Source of the DNA: Acetivibrio alkalicellulosi
Lineage (GTDB): Bacteria > Bacillota > Clostridia > Acetivibrionales > Acetivibrionaceae
Length of the DNA stretch: 64,000 nt
Direction of reading: 5' to 3'
Assembly: GCA_008125075.1 (NCBI GenBank)
Contig: VLTH01000002.1
Location: forward strand, 626,605-690,604
Below, piece by piece: positions 47,175 through 60,010 of this stretch. The number at the start of each line of letters is the position of its first letter. Position 1 is the stretch's first letter. Both the position numbers and the translations under genes were made by a program. The notes under the pieces are model-generated. The model made no database searches. It was not told the origin of the DNA and was given only the letters and a program-made list of their open reading frames with translations.

Positions 47175-47891
47175 ATGGTTATTTATCCAGCTGTGGATAT
47201 TAAAGATGGAAGATGTGTGAGACTTGTTCAAGGAGAATTTGACAAAGTTACAGTTTATTCTGACAACCCTGTTGAGATGGCTCTCAAATGGGAGTGCTTG
47301 GGAGCAGAATATCTTCATATAGTTGATCTAGATGGAGCAAGAACAGGTGAAGCACAAAATATTTCGGTTATAAGTGAAATGGCTGTCAAATTAGGAATAC
47401 CAGTTCAACTTGGCGGTGGAATAAGAACTATTGAAATGATTGAATTTGCTATTTCAAAGGGAATACAGAGGGTAATACTTGGTACTTCTGCAGTTAAGAA
47501 CCCTGAGTTGGTTAAAAGGGCTGTAGAGACTTTTGAAGATGGTATAGTAATTGGAATTGATGCTAAGGATGGAATGGTAGCAATTGATGGCTGGGCAAAG
47601 ACTAGTGAGTTTACAGCAGTAGGATTTGCAAAGAAAATGGCTGAATTAGGAGCTAAAACGATAATATACACTGATATCTCCAGAGATGGAATGCTTATGG
47701 GGCCAAACCTAAAGGCTATGGAAGAAATGGTTAAGGCCGTTGATATTGAAGTTATCGCATCTGGAGGAGTAAGCAAATTAGAAGATATTAAAAATTTAAA
47801 AGAAACAGGAGTATCAGGTGTTATAGTTGGAAAAGCAATTTATACAGGAGATGTTGACCTGAAGAAAGCTATAGAAATTGGAAAAGAATAA
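47175..47891 (+). CDS. hisA: ProFAR isomerase
   Basis: 238 residues, half-barrel duplicated TIM fold with YPAVDIKDGRCVRLVQG at the start and QLGGGIRTIE, YTDISRDGMLMGPN and IASGGVSKLEDI phosphate-binding loops. It carries out the Amadori isomerisation step of histidine synthesis. GGGAGG precedes the ATG; 24 bases separate it from hisF. Confidence 0.96.
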   Translation: MVIYPAVDIKDGRCVRLVQGEFDKVTVYSDNPVEMALKWECLGAEYLHIVDLDGARTGEAQNISVISEMAVKLGIPVQLGGGIRTIEMIEFAISKGIQRVILGTSAVKNPELVKRAVETFEDGIVIGIDAKDGMVAIDGWAKTSEFTAVGFAKKMAELGAKTIIYTDISRDGMLMGPNLKAMEEMVKAVDIEVIASGGVSKLEDIKNLKETGVSGVIVGKAIYTGDVDLKKAIEIGKE

Positions 47892-47915
47892 GTTTTTTAA
47901 GGGAGGTTTATTAAA

Positions 47916-48689
47916 ATGCTGACTAAAAGAATTATTCCATGTTTAGATGTTCATGAAGGAAGAGTTGTTAAGGGAGTTAATTTTGTAAACTTAAGAGATG
48001 CAGGAGATCCTGTAGAAATTGCAGCTATGTATAATAAAGCAGGTGCAGATGAACTTGTTTTTTTGGATATTACTGCATCTTCAGATGCTAGGAGTATTAT
48101 GTTAGATGTGGTTGAAAGAGTTGCAGAGCAGGTTTTTATTCCTTTTACAGTTGGAGGAGGAATAAGAAAGTTAGAAGACTTTAGAGATATATTAAAGGCT
48201 GGAGCTGATAAAATATCCATTAATTCTTCTGCAATAAAGAATCCAGAGCTTATTACAACTGCTGCTTCACGTTTTGGAAGTCAATGTGTGGTTGTTGCAA
48301 TAGATGCAAAAAGGCGAGAAGATAATTCTGGATGGGATGTTTATATAAATGGGGGAAGAGAAAACACAGGCAGAGACGTTTTAGACTGGGCTGCAGAAGC
48401 TGAAAGACAAGGAGCTGGAGAAATTCTTCTTACAAGCATGGACTGTGATGGAACAAAACAAGGATACGATATTGAACTTACTAAAAAGGTATCTGAATTT
48501 GTTAGAATTCCTGTTATAGCGTCAGGTGGAGCAGGAACAATGGAGCATTTTTATGATGCAATTGTTGAAGGTAAAGCTGATGCAGTACTTGCAGCATCAC
48601 TATTCCATTATAAAGAAATTGAAATAATGGATCTGAAAAATTATTTAAAAGAAAAGGGAATAGAGGTAAGGATGGATGGAAATAAATAA
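47916..48689 (+). CDS. hisF: Imidazole glycerol phosphate synthase cyclase subunit
   Basis: 257 residues. Catalytic aspartates are in [19 protein letters not shown] and in [14 protein letters not shown]; phosphate loops [12 protein letters not shown] and [12 protein letters not shown] are intact. With HisH it makes imidazole-glycerol phosphate and AICAR. It overlaps hisIE by 14 bases. Confidence 0.97.
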   Translation: MLTKRIIPCLDVHEGRVVKGVNFVNLRDAGDPVEIAAMYNKAGADELVFLDITASSDARSIMLDVVERVAEQVFIPFTVGGGIRKLEDFRDILKAGADKISINSSAIKNPELITTAASRFGSQCVVVAIDAKRREDNSGWDVYINGGRENTGRDVLDWAAEAERQGAGEILLTSMDCDGTKQGYDIELTKKVSEFVRIPVIASGGAGTMEHFYDAIVEGKADAVLAASLFHYKEIEIMDLKNYLKEKGIEVRMDGNK

Positions 48690-49350
48690 TATTGAACAAA
48701 TGGTTAAACAGTTAAAATTTGATACAAATGGATTGATTCCTGTAATAACTCAGCACTATCAATCAAATGAAGTGCTTATGATGGCATATATGAATGAAGA
48801 AGCCTTTATTAAGTCTTTTGAAACTAAAAAAGTTCATTATTTTAGTAGAAGTCGTAATAAATTATGGCTAAAAGGTGAAACATCAGGGCATTTTCAACAT
48901 ATAAAATCAATAAATATAGATTGTGATAACGATACAATTTTAATTAAAGTGGAACAAGATGGGGGGGCATGTCATACTGGACATTACTCCTGCTTTTATA
49001 GAGAGATTTGCGAAAATGATGTCAGAGAAACTTCTGAAAAAGTATTTGACGATAAAAAGGTATATGAGGATGAGTCAAAGGTTCTAAAAGATGTATATAA
49101 TGTAATAGTTGACAGGACAATAAACCCTAAGGAAGGTTCCTATACAAACTATTTGTTTGATAAGGGAATTGATAAAATATTAAAGAAAGTTGGGGAAGAA
49201 ACAGCTGAAGTAATTATTGCAGCAAAAAATCAGAATAAGGAAGAGATAACTTATGAAATATCAGATTTATTTTACCATCTTTTCGTATTAATGGTTGAAA
49301 GAGGGGTAAAACTAGAAGATATATATAATGAGTTGAAAAAAAGGAGATAG
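48676..49350 (+). CDS. hisIE: Bifunctional phosphoribosyl-AMP cyclohydrolase / phosphoribosyl-ATP pyrophosphatase
   Basis: 224 residues. The N-terminal cyclohydrolase domain has [20 protein letters not shown] and [16 protein letters not shown] with zinc cysteines; the C-terminal pyrophosphatase domain (~130-224) has [20 protein letters not shown] and [21 protein letters not shown]. It covers steps two and three of the pathway and closes the second his segment. Confidence 0.96.
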   Translation: MEINNIEQMVKQLKFDTNGLIPVITQHYQSNEVLMMAYMNEEAFIKSFETKKVHYFSRSRNKLWLKGETSGHFQHIKSINIDCDNDTILIKVEQDGGACHTGHYSCFYREICENDVRETSEKVFDDKKVYEDESKVLKDVYNVIVDRTINPKEGSYTNYLFDKGIDKILKKVGEETAEVIIAAKNQNKEEITYEISDLFYHLFVLMVERGVKLEDIYNELKKRR

Positions 49351-49369
49351 GGATTTCCGGGGGTGCACG

Positions 49370-50533
49370 TTGGATATTAATAAGCTGATGATTTTGCTTA
49401 AACGGGAGGAAGGACCCAAACTGGATTTTAAAGCTGAGCTTAATATTTCAACCTATGGTGATAAAAAAGAACTTACCAAGGATGTTATTGCTATGGCAAA
49501 TTCAAGGGGTGGAAGAGGTTATATAGTCTTTGGAGTCGAAGACAAAACCAAGAGAATTATCGGCATAAATCCCGAGGATTACAAAGAAGAGCAAATTCAA
49601 CAGATTATATATAACAGATGCGATCCTCCAGTTCCTGTTTCTGTTGATTTTGTTGAAACTGATAATAAGACTGTAGGTGTATTGACGGTATTTAAAAGTC
49701 ACCATCGTCCTCATCAAATGTTACAAAATGGAGCTTTTTATATAAGAAGAGGTTCTACAACTGATACTGCCAGAAGAAATGAGATAGCAAACCTATTACA
49801 GGAAAATGGACTTATGACATATGAAACTGTAATTGTTAATAATGCAGGGCTAGAAGAAATAGATGATCAAATGGTTAAAAGTTATTTTGAAGGCTTAGGT
49901 GTCAGAAGTGAAAGACCTAGTGATATACTGATGGAAGCTCTAGGTATAATAGGGAGAAAAGTTGAAGGAGATGGTTATTGTCCTACCATAGGAGGATTAC
50001 TTCTTTTTGGAAAGAATCCTTACTTATATCTTCCTCATGTCTATGTAAAAGTTGTTTGTGGAGAGGATGTTGAGTTGTTTTATGGAAATACTCTAAAAAT
50101 GCTGGATGATGTGTCTGAATTTTTGAAAGCACTAATAAAATGTGAAAATTATCCTTTTGGGGCATTGGAAGAAGTAGTTGCAAATGCTCTTGTTCATAGA
50201 GATTATTTAGATATTTCAAGAGGTATTACAATAAGTGTTTTACCTAGGTATTTAGAAGTTGTAAATCCAGGTGCACTTATAGCCGATAATAGCATTTACA
50301 GTTTTACAAAAGGAAATAATCCTGACAGGAGAAATTCATGGTTATATCAAAGACTTTTAACATTAGACCCAAAAAAGAGGTTTATGAAATCAGGAATTGG
50401 TATGACAAGAATAAAAGATTCTTTTAATTGTCTTGGAAATGTGAAGTTTATAAACATTGGTTCTCAGAATTTATTTAAGGTAATATTACCTATTCCTCAG
50501 CAGGAAATAAAGAAAATTAAAGAAAATCAATGA
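49370..50533 (+). CDS. AlbA_2 (Schlafen-like) and GHKL-ATPase domain protein
   Basis: 387 residues from TTG 49370 behind GGGGGTG. The N-terminal AlbA_2 domain has EGPKLDFKAEL, AMANSRGGRGYIVFGVED and HQMLQNGAFYIRRGSTT. The C-terminal part is the HATPase_c_4 type (YPFGALEEVVANALVHRDYL, RYLEVVNPGAL, SGIGMTRIKDSF). This combination is annotated as a putative transcriptional regulator or ATP-binding protein; the precise role is unknown. It follows hisIE by 19 bases and might be read with the his genes. Confidence 0.88.
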   Translation: MDINKLMILLKREEGPKLDFKAELNISTYGDKKELTKDVIAMANSRGGRGYIVFGVEDKTKRIIGINPEDYKEEQIQQIIYNRCDPPVPVSVDFVETDNKTVGVLTVFKSHHRPHQMLQNGAFYIRRGSTTDTARRNEIANLLQENGLMTYETVIVNNAGLEEIDDQMVKSYFEGLGVRSERPSDILMEALGIIGRKVEGDGYCPTIGGLLLFGKNPYLYLPHVYVKVVCGEDVELFYGNTLKMLDDVSEFLKALIKCENYPFGALEEVVANALVHRDYLDISRGITISVLPRYLEVVNPGALIADNSIYSFTKGNNPDRRNSWLYQRLLTLDPKKRFMKSGIGMTRIKDSFNCLGNVKFINIGSQNLFKVILPIPQQEIKKIKENQ

Positions 50534-50603
50534 ATTCAATAAAAAATCGTAGGTTATTTAAGGATATTCTCTCAAAACAATTAAATTTAGAAAAAAGGCA
50601 TGT

Positions 50604-50670
50604 TTGATAAAAAAATGGATATTATAATATATTATACTTACAATTAGCACTCACTTAAAGTGAGTGCTAA
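50604..50670 (+). promoter_or_regulatory. groESL promoter and CIRCE operator
   Basis: CIRCE is perfect: TTAGCACTC (50644-50652), nine bases, GAGTGCTAA (50662-50670), the binding site of the HrcA repressor. A plausible promoter is TTGATA (50604-50609) with TATATT (50628-50633), an 18-base spacer. HrcA itself is not in the window. The operon should be induced by heat and protein damage. Confidence 0.95.
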
Positions 50671-50685
50671 CAAAGAAATACATAA

Positions 50686-51013
<328 letters not shown>

Positions 51014-51015
<2 letters not shown>

Positions 51016-51206
51016 GGGATGATGAAATATTACTTCGGATTTTTCACGAGGACTATTTGGAACAAATAAGGCCTAAAGTGAAAGTATAGCCGAAGTTATA
51101 TTGTCAACATCCCAAGGGATGATGAAATATTACTTCGGATTTTTCACGAGGACTATTTGGAACAAATAAGGCCTAAAGTGAAAGTATAGCCGAAGTTATA
51201 TTGTCA
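51014..51206. repeat. Tandem 93-bp identical repeats between groES and groEL (family B)
   Basis: 51014-51106 and 51114-51206 are identical over 93 bases, period exactly 100, with a seven-base linker ACATCCC. Each copy has ends AATATTACTTCGG and CCGAAGTTATATT (inverted, one mismatch) around an inner hairpin TATTTG-GAA-CAAATA, so each can fold into a two-armed RNA structure. Related diverged copies are at 36394, 46388 and 60504. Their place inside a chaperonin operon, where the intergenic gap is normally short, is unusual. Confidence 0.9.
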
Positions 51207-51219
51207 GAATAGCCAATAA

Positions 51220-52896
<1,677 letters not shown>

Positions 52897-52913
52897 TTAA
52901 TAGTATATATAAA

Positions 52914-52946
52914 AAATCCTTCACTTATTTAAAGTGGAGGATTTTT
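52914..52946 (+). terminator. Rho-independent terminator after groEL
   Basis: AAATCCTTCACTT pairs with AAGTGGAGGATTT (one G-U pair), five-base loop, T-rich tail. Confidence 0.88.
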
Positions 52947-53069
52947 CTATTGGGAAGATAGGGTTCACTATAAATAAGTATTGAACTTAGGTGCTAAAAA
53001 GTATAGAATAATATTATGTGATTTATTAAGTTAATGATTCATCAATGCATTTTCAAAGGAGATGGATTA

Positions 53070-54140
53070 ATGAGTGTTGTGTCTGTAAACAATGAAGAAA
53101 TATTTAGTGTAATGCAATCTACAAATCTAGTACGTATAAAATTTAAGTCTATCGATATGTGGTCTGTTATGCCGGTATTGTATTGTGACGTTGATAATGT
53201 AAATTTACTGATAGGCACTTCAAACTTTGTTGGAGAAAGTATTGATGAAAATAAGGTTTTAGTTAAATTTCAAAAGCAGGGATATGAGTATATAATAAAT
53301 GGAGAATTAATTGAAAAGAATTTAAGTAGCCCTGCAACCATAACAATTAAATACCAAGAAGCTATAAAATACTATAATTTAAGAAAGAGCATTAGGTTTG
53401 ATACAAACATAGATGGACAAATTTCTTACATGCAAATTAATAGCAATGAGGAGGTAGAATTAGCAAATGATGTAGAGGGAAATTGTTTGGTGAGGAATAT
53501 AAGCAAGGGTGGAGCAATGTTTCTGTCTAAAAATGAATTAAATTTAAGTGATTTAATCTGGATTAAGTTACAGTTTCCTTCAAGAAATTATGTAGTATCT
53601 AAGGCAAAAGTGCTTAGAAAAATTATAGCAGATGATAATACTTTTAGTTATGGGATACAATTTGAACAAATTGAAGATCAATATAAGTGTGTTTTTGATG
53701 ATGAAATAAAAAAGCTTGAAAAAGAATATTTCAATTCTCTTAATATTTTAAGAGATTATAAAAATACTACTAGCTCAAATTATGAAACTAAAATAGCTAT
53801 ATTTAGTTACGACATTCAAGGAAGTTATGAGGTCAGAGAGTGGCTTATTAAGCTAGGAGCACAAAATTTTGATGTCATTAGTGACTTGAGGTTTTATCAT
53901 GAATATGTAGAGGAAGAAAAACCTAAAATAATAATAATTGATGCTCTTGATATAAATGAAGAAATTATAGGTATTATTGAAAACATTAATTATGAGTACC
54001 CAGACACATGTTTATTAACTTTACTGCCTATTGAGCTTAGGGAAGATAAAAGATTAAATGATATTAAAAAAAGTAGTGATATTTTACTAAGACCATTAAT
54101 TTATGATGAGTTTGAAGGTGAAATCATAAAATATTTATAA
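53070..54140 (+). CDS. PilZ c-di-GMP-binding protein with degenerate receiver-like domain
   Basis: 356 residues from ATG 53070, behind AAAGGAGATGG. Residues ~10-100 are a YcgR-type N-terminal flagellar-brake-like domain. The PilZ domain (~103-225) has both c-di-GMP motifs: RxxxR at R105-R109 (LRKSIRFD) and NxSxxG at N143-G148 (RNISKGGAMF). Residues ~245-356 (IAIFSYDIQGSYEVREWLIKL ... PKIIIIDALDI ... DILLRPLIYDEF) follow a receiver fold pattern but lack the acidic pocket and have Arg where receivers have the conserved Lys. It probably links c-di-GMP to motility or surface traits. Confidence 0.82.
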   Translation: MSVVSVNNEEIFSVMQSTNLVRIKFKSIDMWSVMPVLYCDVDNVNLLIGTSNFVGESIDENKVLVKFQKQGYEYIINGELIEKNLSSPATITIKYQEAIKYYNLRKSIRFDTNIDGQISYMQINSNEEVELANDVEGNCLVRNISKGGAMFLSKNELNLSDLIWIKLQFPSRNYVVSKAKVLRKIIADDNTFSYGIQFEQIEDQYKCVFDDEIKKLEKEYFNSLNILRDYKNTTSSNYETKIAIFSYDIQGSYEVREWLIKLGAQNFDVISDLRFYHEYVEEEKPKIIIIDALDINEEIIGIIENINYEYPDTCLLTLLPIELREDKRLNDIKKSSDILLRPLIYDEFEGEIIKYL

Positions 54141-54288
54141 TAAGGGTATAAAATGTCCATTACCTATAAGGGTGGAAAAAATACGGCGGGGTGAATATTT
54201 ACCGTCAAATTGAAACTGATTGCTGTTAATTGCAATGGTTGTTATAAGTTTAAATTTATACTGTTTAGGATGGAGGTCAATATAATAT

Positions 54289-54801
54289 ATGGATATATTT
54301 GTTGAAAGAATTGTGGCCAAAAAGAAGGATTTTTTAGATTATTTTTTTATTTTTGCAGTGTTTTTTAGTGCACTTTTTTTATTTAGTATTGTGCTTTATC
54401 TATTTTCCATCAGCTCAATTTCTATGATGCTATTATTAATTATTTCATACTTGGTGTACTTTGTTATTTCCCTGAGAAAAATTGAGTATGAATATGCTGT
54501 TACTAACGGGGAGCTGGATATAGATAAAATAATTAATCAAAAGAAAAGAAAGAGGATGTTTAGTGCTAGTTGCAGGGAATTTAGTGTGTTTTCTAAATTA
54601 GATCTTGAAAAGCATAAAAATGAGATAAGTGAAATTCCACAGAAAATTAAAGCAGTATCATCAATGAACTCGCAAAATGTATATTTTTTTACAGCTAACT
54701 ATAAAGGGAAAAAATCAGTAGTTTTCTTTGAGCCAGATGAAAGAATGCTTAATGCTTTAAAACCCTATATTTCTAAGAAAATAATAAAAAATTGGGAATA
54801 G
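54289..54801 (+). CDS. Membrane protein, DUF6106-like
   Basis: 170 residues. N-terminal MDIFVERIVAKKKDFLDY is followed by two hydrophobic segments (~20-45 and 48-65) and then a ~100-residue soluble part with alternating strands (EYEYAVTNGELDIDKIINQKKRKRMF, VYFFTANYKGKKSVVFFEPDERML). It looks like DUF6106, a small family common in Clostridia, from memory. GGATGGAGG lies twelve bases before the ATG. Function unknown. Confidence 0.75.
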   Translation: MDIFVERIVAKKKDFLDYFFIFAVFFSALFLFSIVLYLFSISSISMMLLLIISYLVYFVISLRKIEYEYAVTNGELDIDKIINQKKRKRMFSASCREFSVFSKLDLEKHKNEISEIPQKIKAVSSMNSQNVYFFTANYKGKKSVVFFEPDERMLNALKPYISKKIIKNWE

Positions 54802-54907
54802 AATAAAAGTATAATGAGAATTAATGTCTTTTGACATATACATGTTTGAGTAAACAACAAAGGTGTAAGATCAAAAGGTTTTATTTAGATAGATAAGGGT
54901 GAGGGGC

Positions 54908-56659
54908 TTGAAAAAATTAATAGCGATAGTTATATTTATTGGATTTGGTGTTATTTTAACGGTTGCAATTCAAAGGTTTTACACTACTGGTCATCTCCCA
55001 AACAATGAGGTTATTCCTGCTTTTTATGAAAGTGGACTTAACCTTGTAGTTGAAGATGAGCATGTTATTTTTACAGATAAACCTAAGATTATAGACGGAG
55101 AAATCCTTTTGCCATTTGATTTAGTAAAGAAATATTTTGATCCCCATATTTTTTGGGATGAAGAAGTTGAAAAGGTTACTATAACAACAAAAGACAGAGT
55201 AATAAGAATGAAGACAAACAATCTTGAAGCATTTGTCAATAATAAGCCTATAGTTTTAAATATTCCTGTAATAAAGGAAAATGATAAAGTCTATATCCCT
55301 ATTGAGTTTCTAAGTGATTTTTATAATATTGACACTACCTTTGTAGCAGAAAGTAGTGTCATTATAATAGACTATAAAGCTGGGTTTAAACAAATAGCTA
55401 CACCGATTGAAGCTGGAGCTGTAATACGAAGTGGACGTTCTGACAGAGAACCTATAATCAGAAAATTTGATGCTATTTCAGATGAAGAGGAAAATAAATT
55501 AAGAATTTTTGAAGAATATGATAATTGGTATAAAGTCAGAACGTGGGATGGGGCCATTGGATTTATTGAAAAACGCTATGTTGTTGCAAAAATAGTAATG
55601 GATAGAGATATGGAAAAATCAACCCAAGAGTCTTTATGGGAAGTTGAGTATGGTAAAATTAATTTGGTATGGGATATGGTATATACCAGAAGAGAAGATC
55701 CATGGTCAGTTGGAGAAATGAAAGGATTAGATGTAATATCTCCAACATGGTTTCAGTTGAAAAACCAAGAAGGTGATTTAATAAACAGAGCCTACTCTAA
55801 GTATGTTGAGTGGGCTCATGACAACGGATATAAAGTTTGGGCTCTTTTGAGTAATGATTTTCAAGATCCAGATATGACAAGTAAATTCTTAAATAATACA
55901 GAATCAAGAGAGAACTTAATAAAGCAAATATTGGCATATTCTGCATTGTACAAATTAGATGGGATAAATATTGATTTTGAGAATTTTTATGAAAGGGATA
56001 GAGATGCTTTTACTCAATTTATGAGAGAGTTGACACCTATATTAAAAGAACAGGGATTGATAGTATCTGTTGATGTAAATGATATACCCTGCTATGATAA
56101 GAAAGCTCTAAGTGACATTGTTGATTATGTTATGTACATGTCATATGATCAACATTGGAGGACAAGCCCAGTTGCTGGATCAGTTGCTCAGGTTACTTGG
56201 CAGGAGAGAATTTTAAAAAGGGTTCTTGAAGTAGAAAAGGTTCCGAGAGAAAAACTACTATTGGGGTTACCATTTTATACCCGTCTATGGCAGGAAGAAA
56301 TAGATGAGAATGGGCAAAAAAAGTTATCTAATGTTGCTTTGTCTATGAAAGATGCAAGAAATAAAATCATTAAAAATAATGCTACTACTGTATGGGATGA
56401 TGTTAGTGGTCAGTTTTATGCTCAGTATGAAAAGGATAATTCCACATTTAAGATATGGCTAGAAGATGCTAATTCTATTAACTTAAAAACTTCTTTAGTT
56501 CATAAATACAGGCTTGCAGGCACATGTGCATGGAGTAGAAATTTTGTATCTCCTGAAATATGGGATGTTCTATATCTAAATCTTAAAGAGATAAAAAGTT
56601 ATCAGGAATGGAATGAATTAAATCAACAAAATGAGTATATTTTCCTTCACATTTATTAA
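54908..56659 (+). CDS. GH18-family glycosidase with stalk and SH3 domains
   Basis: About 583 residues with TTG 54908 as start (AAGGGTG six bases before); GTG 54899 is in frame. An N-terminal membrane anchor or signal (~1-25) leads to a stalk module (~40-160: IIDGEILLPFDLVKKYF, NDKVYIPIEFLSDFYNI), a short SH3-like domain (~170-230: GAVIRSGRSDREPIIRKF, WYKVRTWDGAIGFIEKRYV) and a GH18 barrel (~245-560) with the catalytic motif LDGINIDFENFYE (DxxDxE). It resembles spore-cortex or peptidoglycan-acting GH18 enzymes such as YaaH/SleL relatives, without LysM. It acts outside the membrane. Confidence 0.88.
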   Translation: MKKLIAIVIFIGFGVILTVAIQRFYTTGHLPNNEVIPAFYESGLNLVVEDEHVIFTDKPKIIDGEILLPFDLVKKYFDPHIFWDEEVEKVTITTKDRVIRMKTNNLEAFVNNKPIVLNIPVIKENDKVYIPIEFLSDFYNIDTTFVAESSVIIIDYKAGFKQIATPIEAGAVIRSGRSDREPIIRKFDAISDEEENKLRIFEEYDNWYKVRTWDGAIGFIEKRYVVAKIVMDRDMEKSTQESLWEVEYGKINLVWDMVYTRREDPWSVGEMKGLDVISPTWFQLKNQEGDLINRAYSKYVEWAHDNGYKVWALLSNDFQDPDMTSKFLNNTESRENLIKQILAYSALYKLDGINIDFENFYERDRDAFTQFMRELTPILKEQGLIVSVDVNDIPCYDKKALSDIVDYVMYMSYDQHWRTSPVAGSVAQVTWQERILKRVLEVEKVPREKLLLGLPFYTRLWQEEIDENGQKKLSNVALSMKDARNKIIKNNATTVWDDVSGQFYAQYEKDNSTFKIWLEDANSINLKTSLVHKYRLAGTCAWSRNFVSPEIWDVLYLNLKEIKSYQEWNELNQQNEYIFLHIY

Positions 56660-56683
56660 ATATATCGATTTTTTTGATTGTCC

Positions 56684-56712
56684 TTGACGCTTATTATGTT
56701 CTCTAGTATAAT
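56684..56712 (+). promoter_or_regulatory. Sigma-A promoter of guaB
   Basis: TTGACG (56684-56689), 17-base spacer, TATAAT (56707-56712), 78 bases before the guaB start. No purine riboswitch is recognised in the leader. Confidence 0.75.
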
Positions 56713-56762
56713 TATTCTAACTATTTTGTCGTAGGATTATAAAAATACAAGTTTTTATATAA

Positions 56763-58247
<1,485 letters not shown>

Positions 58248-58263
58248 TGTTAAATATAAAAAA

Positions 58264-58321
58264 TTCAGAATTCAGGATTTAGTAAGGTTAATTATACTAA
58301 GTTCTGGATTGCTGTTTTTTT
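58264..58321 (+). terminator. Terminator after guaB
   Basis: An imperfect ~19-bp stem, CAGAATTCAGGATTTAGTA against TACTAAGTTCTGGATTGCTG, followed by T7. Confidence 0.78.
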
Positions 58322-58396
58322 GACTAAGAAAATAGAATATTTAAGAAATAAAAACAATAGGAATAGATATACTATGATGTAAGGAATGATTTTTAG

Positions 58397-59395
58397 ATGT
58401 CTAACCTAGGGTTGATTTTATTTGAGGAGAAAAAACACAATAGTAATATAAACAATATATTTAAAAGATTTTATTATAAAATAAAGAGTTTATTTGATAA
58501 AGATATTTACTTAAGTCAGGTTGAAAAAATTGAAGTTGATGAAAGAGTGAATATTTTTTTTATTAAACTTAAGAGTTCATTAGATCAAATAAATGAATTT
58601 AGGCAATATAAAATAAAAAAAATAAAGAAAAACATAAATAAAGTATTGAAGGAATATTCAATAGAAAATTGCATTCTTCCTGAAGAAGTTAATGAAGATT
58701 TTATGTTGGATTGTTGTATCAAAAATCCTTTTTCAGGGCATTTTATTTATACGGCACTTATAACGGATATATTAAAAATTATTGCTTATAAAAAAGGTAT
58801 AAGCGTAAAAGAACTAGATATTGCTATTATTAAAGGCAATGAAAGTAGTTTGTTTTACTCGTATATAGAGTTGTTGTCACCAATAGTAAAGTTTATAACT
58901 ATAATAGATAATGACAGGCAATGTTGTTATAATAAAATTGAAGAAATATATGATGATACAGGTTTGTCTGTTAGAATTACAGATGATATTAAAAGTGGAG
59001 TAGATGGTGTTGATGTAGTAATAAATATGGCTAATATGGATAATTTATATAAAAGCACAAGAATAAAATCTAATGCCATAGTAATTAATTATGGAACCAT
59101 TAATGAAAATGATTCATTTTTGAGCAATACAATAATAAATGGAATATCTATTAGTCTTGACAAAGATTTTGAAAACATTATGAATGGTTACGTGGGAAGT
59201 TCTTATAGCAGAAATGAACTTGCCGAATTAATTGTATGTGCTAAAAATAATATTAATGCTAATGTTATTAATAATAATGCCGATAAAAAAATTATACAAT
59301 ATATATCTAATGAATTTAAGAAATGCGGATATAGAATTAACGGATTTATTGGAAGGCATAATATAGTGACCCATTTAGGCATCGTTAAAAAATAA
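58397..59395 (+). CDS. Protein of unknown function, possible Rossmann-like fold
   Basis: 332 residues, lysine- and isoleucine-rich. The N-terminal ~110 residues are basic and helical (KKIKKNINKVLKEYSIENCILPEEV). The middle reads as alternating strand and helix: LDIAIIKGNESSLFYSYIELLSPIVKFITIID, then GVDVVINMANMDNLYK and AIVINYGTIN, like a dinucleotide-fold protein without a clear GxGxxG. Two adjacent Cys pairs (DCC, QCC) are seen. No family recognised; unusually AT-rich codon use. A hairpin with T-rich tail (59397-59466) follows. Confidence 0.7.
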   Translation: MSNLGLILFEEKKHNSNINNIFKRFYYKIKSLFDKDIYLSQVEKIEVDERVNIFFIKLKSSLDQINEFRQYKIKKIKKNINKVLKEYSIENCILPEEVNEDFMLDCCIKNPFSGHFIYTALITDILKIIAYKKGISVKELDIAIIKGNESSLFYSYIELLSPIVKFITIIDNDRQCCYNKIEEIYDDTGLSVRITDDIKSGVDGVDVVINMANMDNLYKSTRIKSNAIVINYGTINENDSFLSNTIINGISISLDKDFENIMNGYVGSSYSRNELAELIVCAKNNINANVINNNADKKIIQYISNEFKKCGYRINGFIGRHNIVTHLGIVKK

Positions 59396-59396
59396 C

Positions 59397-59466
59397 TTCC
59401 TCTAAGTTTTCACTTCCAACGCTTTTGTTACCACACGCGTTACGCGAAAAAGAGGAATTAATTTTT
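59397..59466 (+). terminator. Hairpin and T tract downstream of the unknown gene
   Basis: TTCCTCT (59397-59403) pairs with AGAGGAA (59451-59457), and TTAATTTTTTA follows. The loop is long and contains a GC-richer stretch CACGCGTTACGCG. The rest of the 615-base gap to greA (59467-60010) has a few short palindromic words (TTAGCTAAAGCTAA, GGAGGAGACTCTACTCC) but no gene; I see no riboswitch class there. Confidence 0.45.
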
Positions 59467-60010
59467 TAGCCGAGCCTTAGCTAAAGCTAAACATAAGGGC
59501 TTTAGGAGGAGACTCTACTCCACCTGAAAAAATTATAATATGACCTCTAACGAAGAGAAGGAAGAGTGTTAGAAGAAGATAAAACCTTAGAAAATCAAAA
59601 TAGTATAAAAAATTTCCAACACCTTTTTATTATCTGTTATTGACAATATATGATTAGTAGTCTATAATGATAAAAAGTTTGAAAGAATATTGTAAGAATA
59701 AGTTCTATATTCTAAATACTATACTCTACATTTACCTTGGGCTTTTGAACACAAAGATTTGTATTTAAATTATTATTGCGATAAAAAATTTAAAGAACGC
59801 AGTGACTACATTTTTAATCCTATTTTTGTGCTGAATACTATTTTTTCTGTAAATGCTTTAAATATTTAGATGGTAGATTTTTTTAAGTTAACTGAGCATA
59901 TTCTATTTTGTTGGGTAATTAATACACTTGCCATAACATGTATTTAGAATAAATAAGAAAGAAATGCATATATTATCAACACGAAATTATAAGTAAAGGA
60001 GAGGCTTCAA

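Noticed and set aside
49359..49372. GGGGGTGCACG before the AlbA_2 gene resembles the MITE end
   Set aside because: It serves as ribosome site and the match is short; no second end is seen.
59396..60010. Possible riboswitch or ncRNA in the gap before greA
   Set aside because: Several palindromic words are present but none matches a class I can name, and no gene-specific link is visible.
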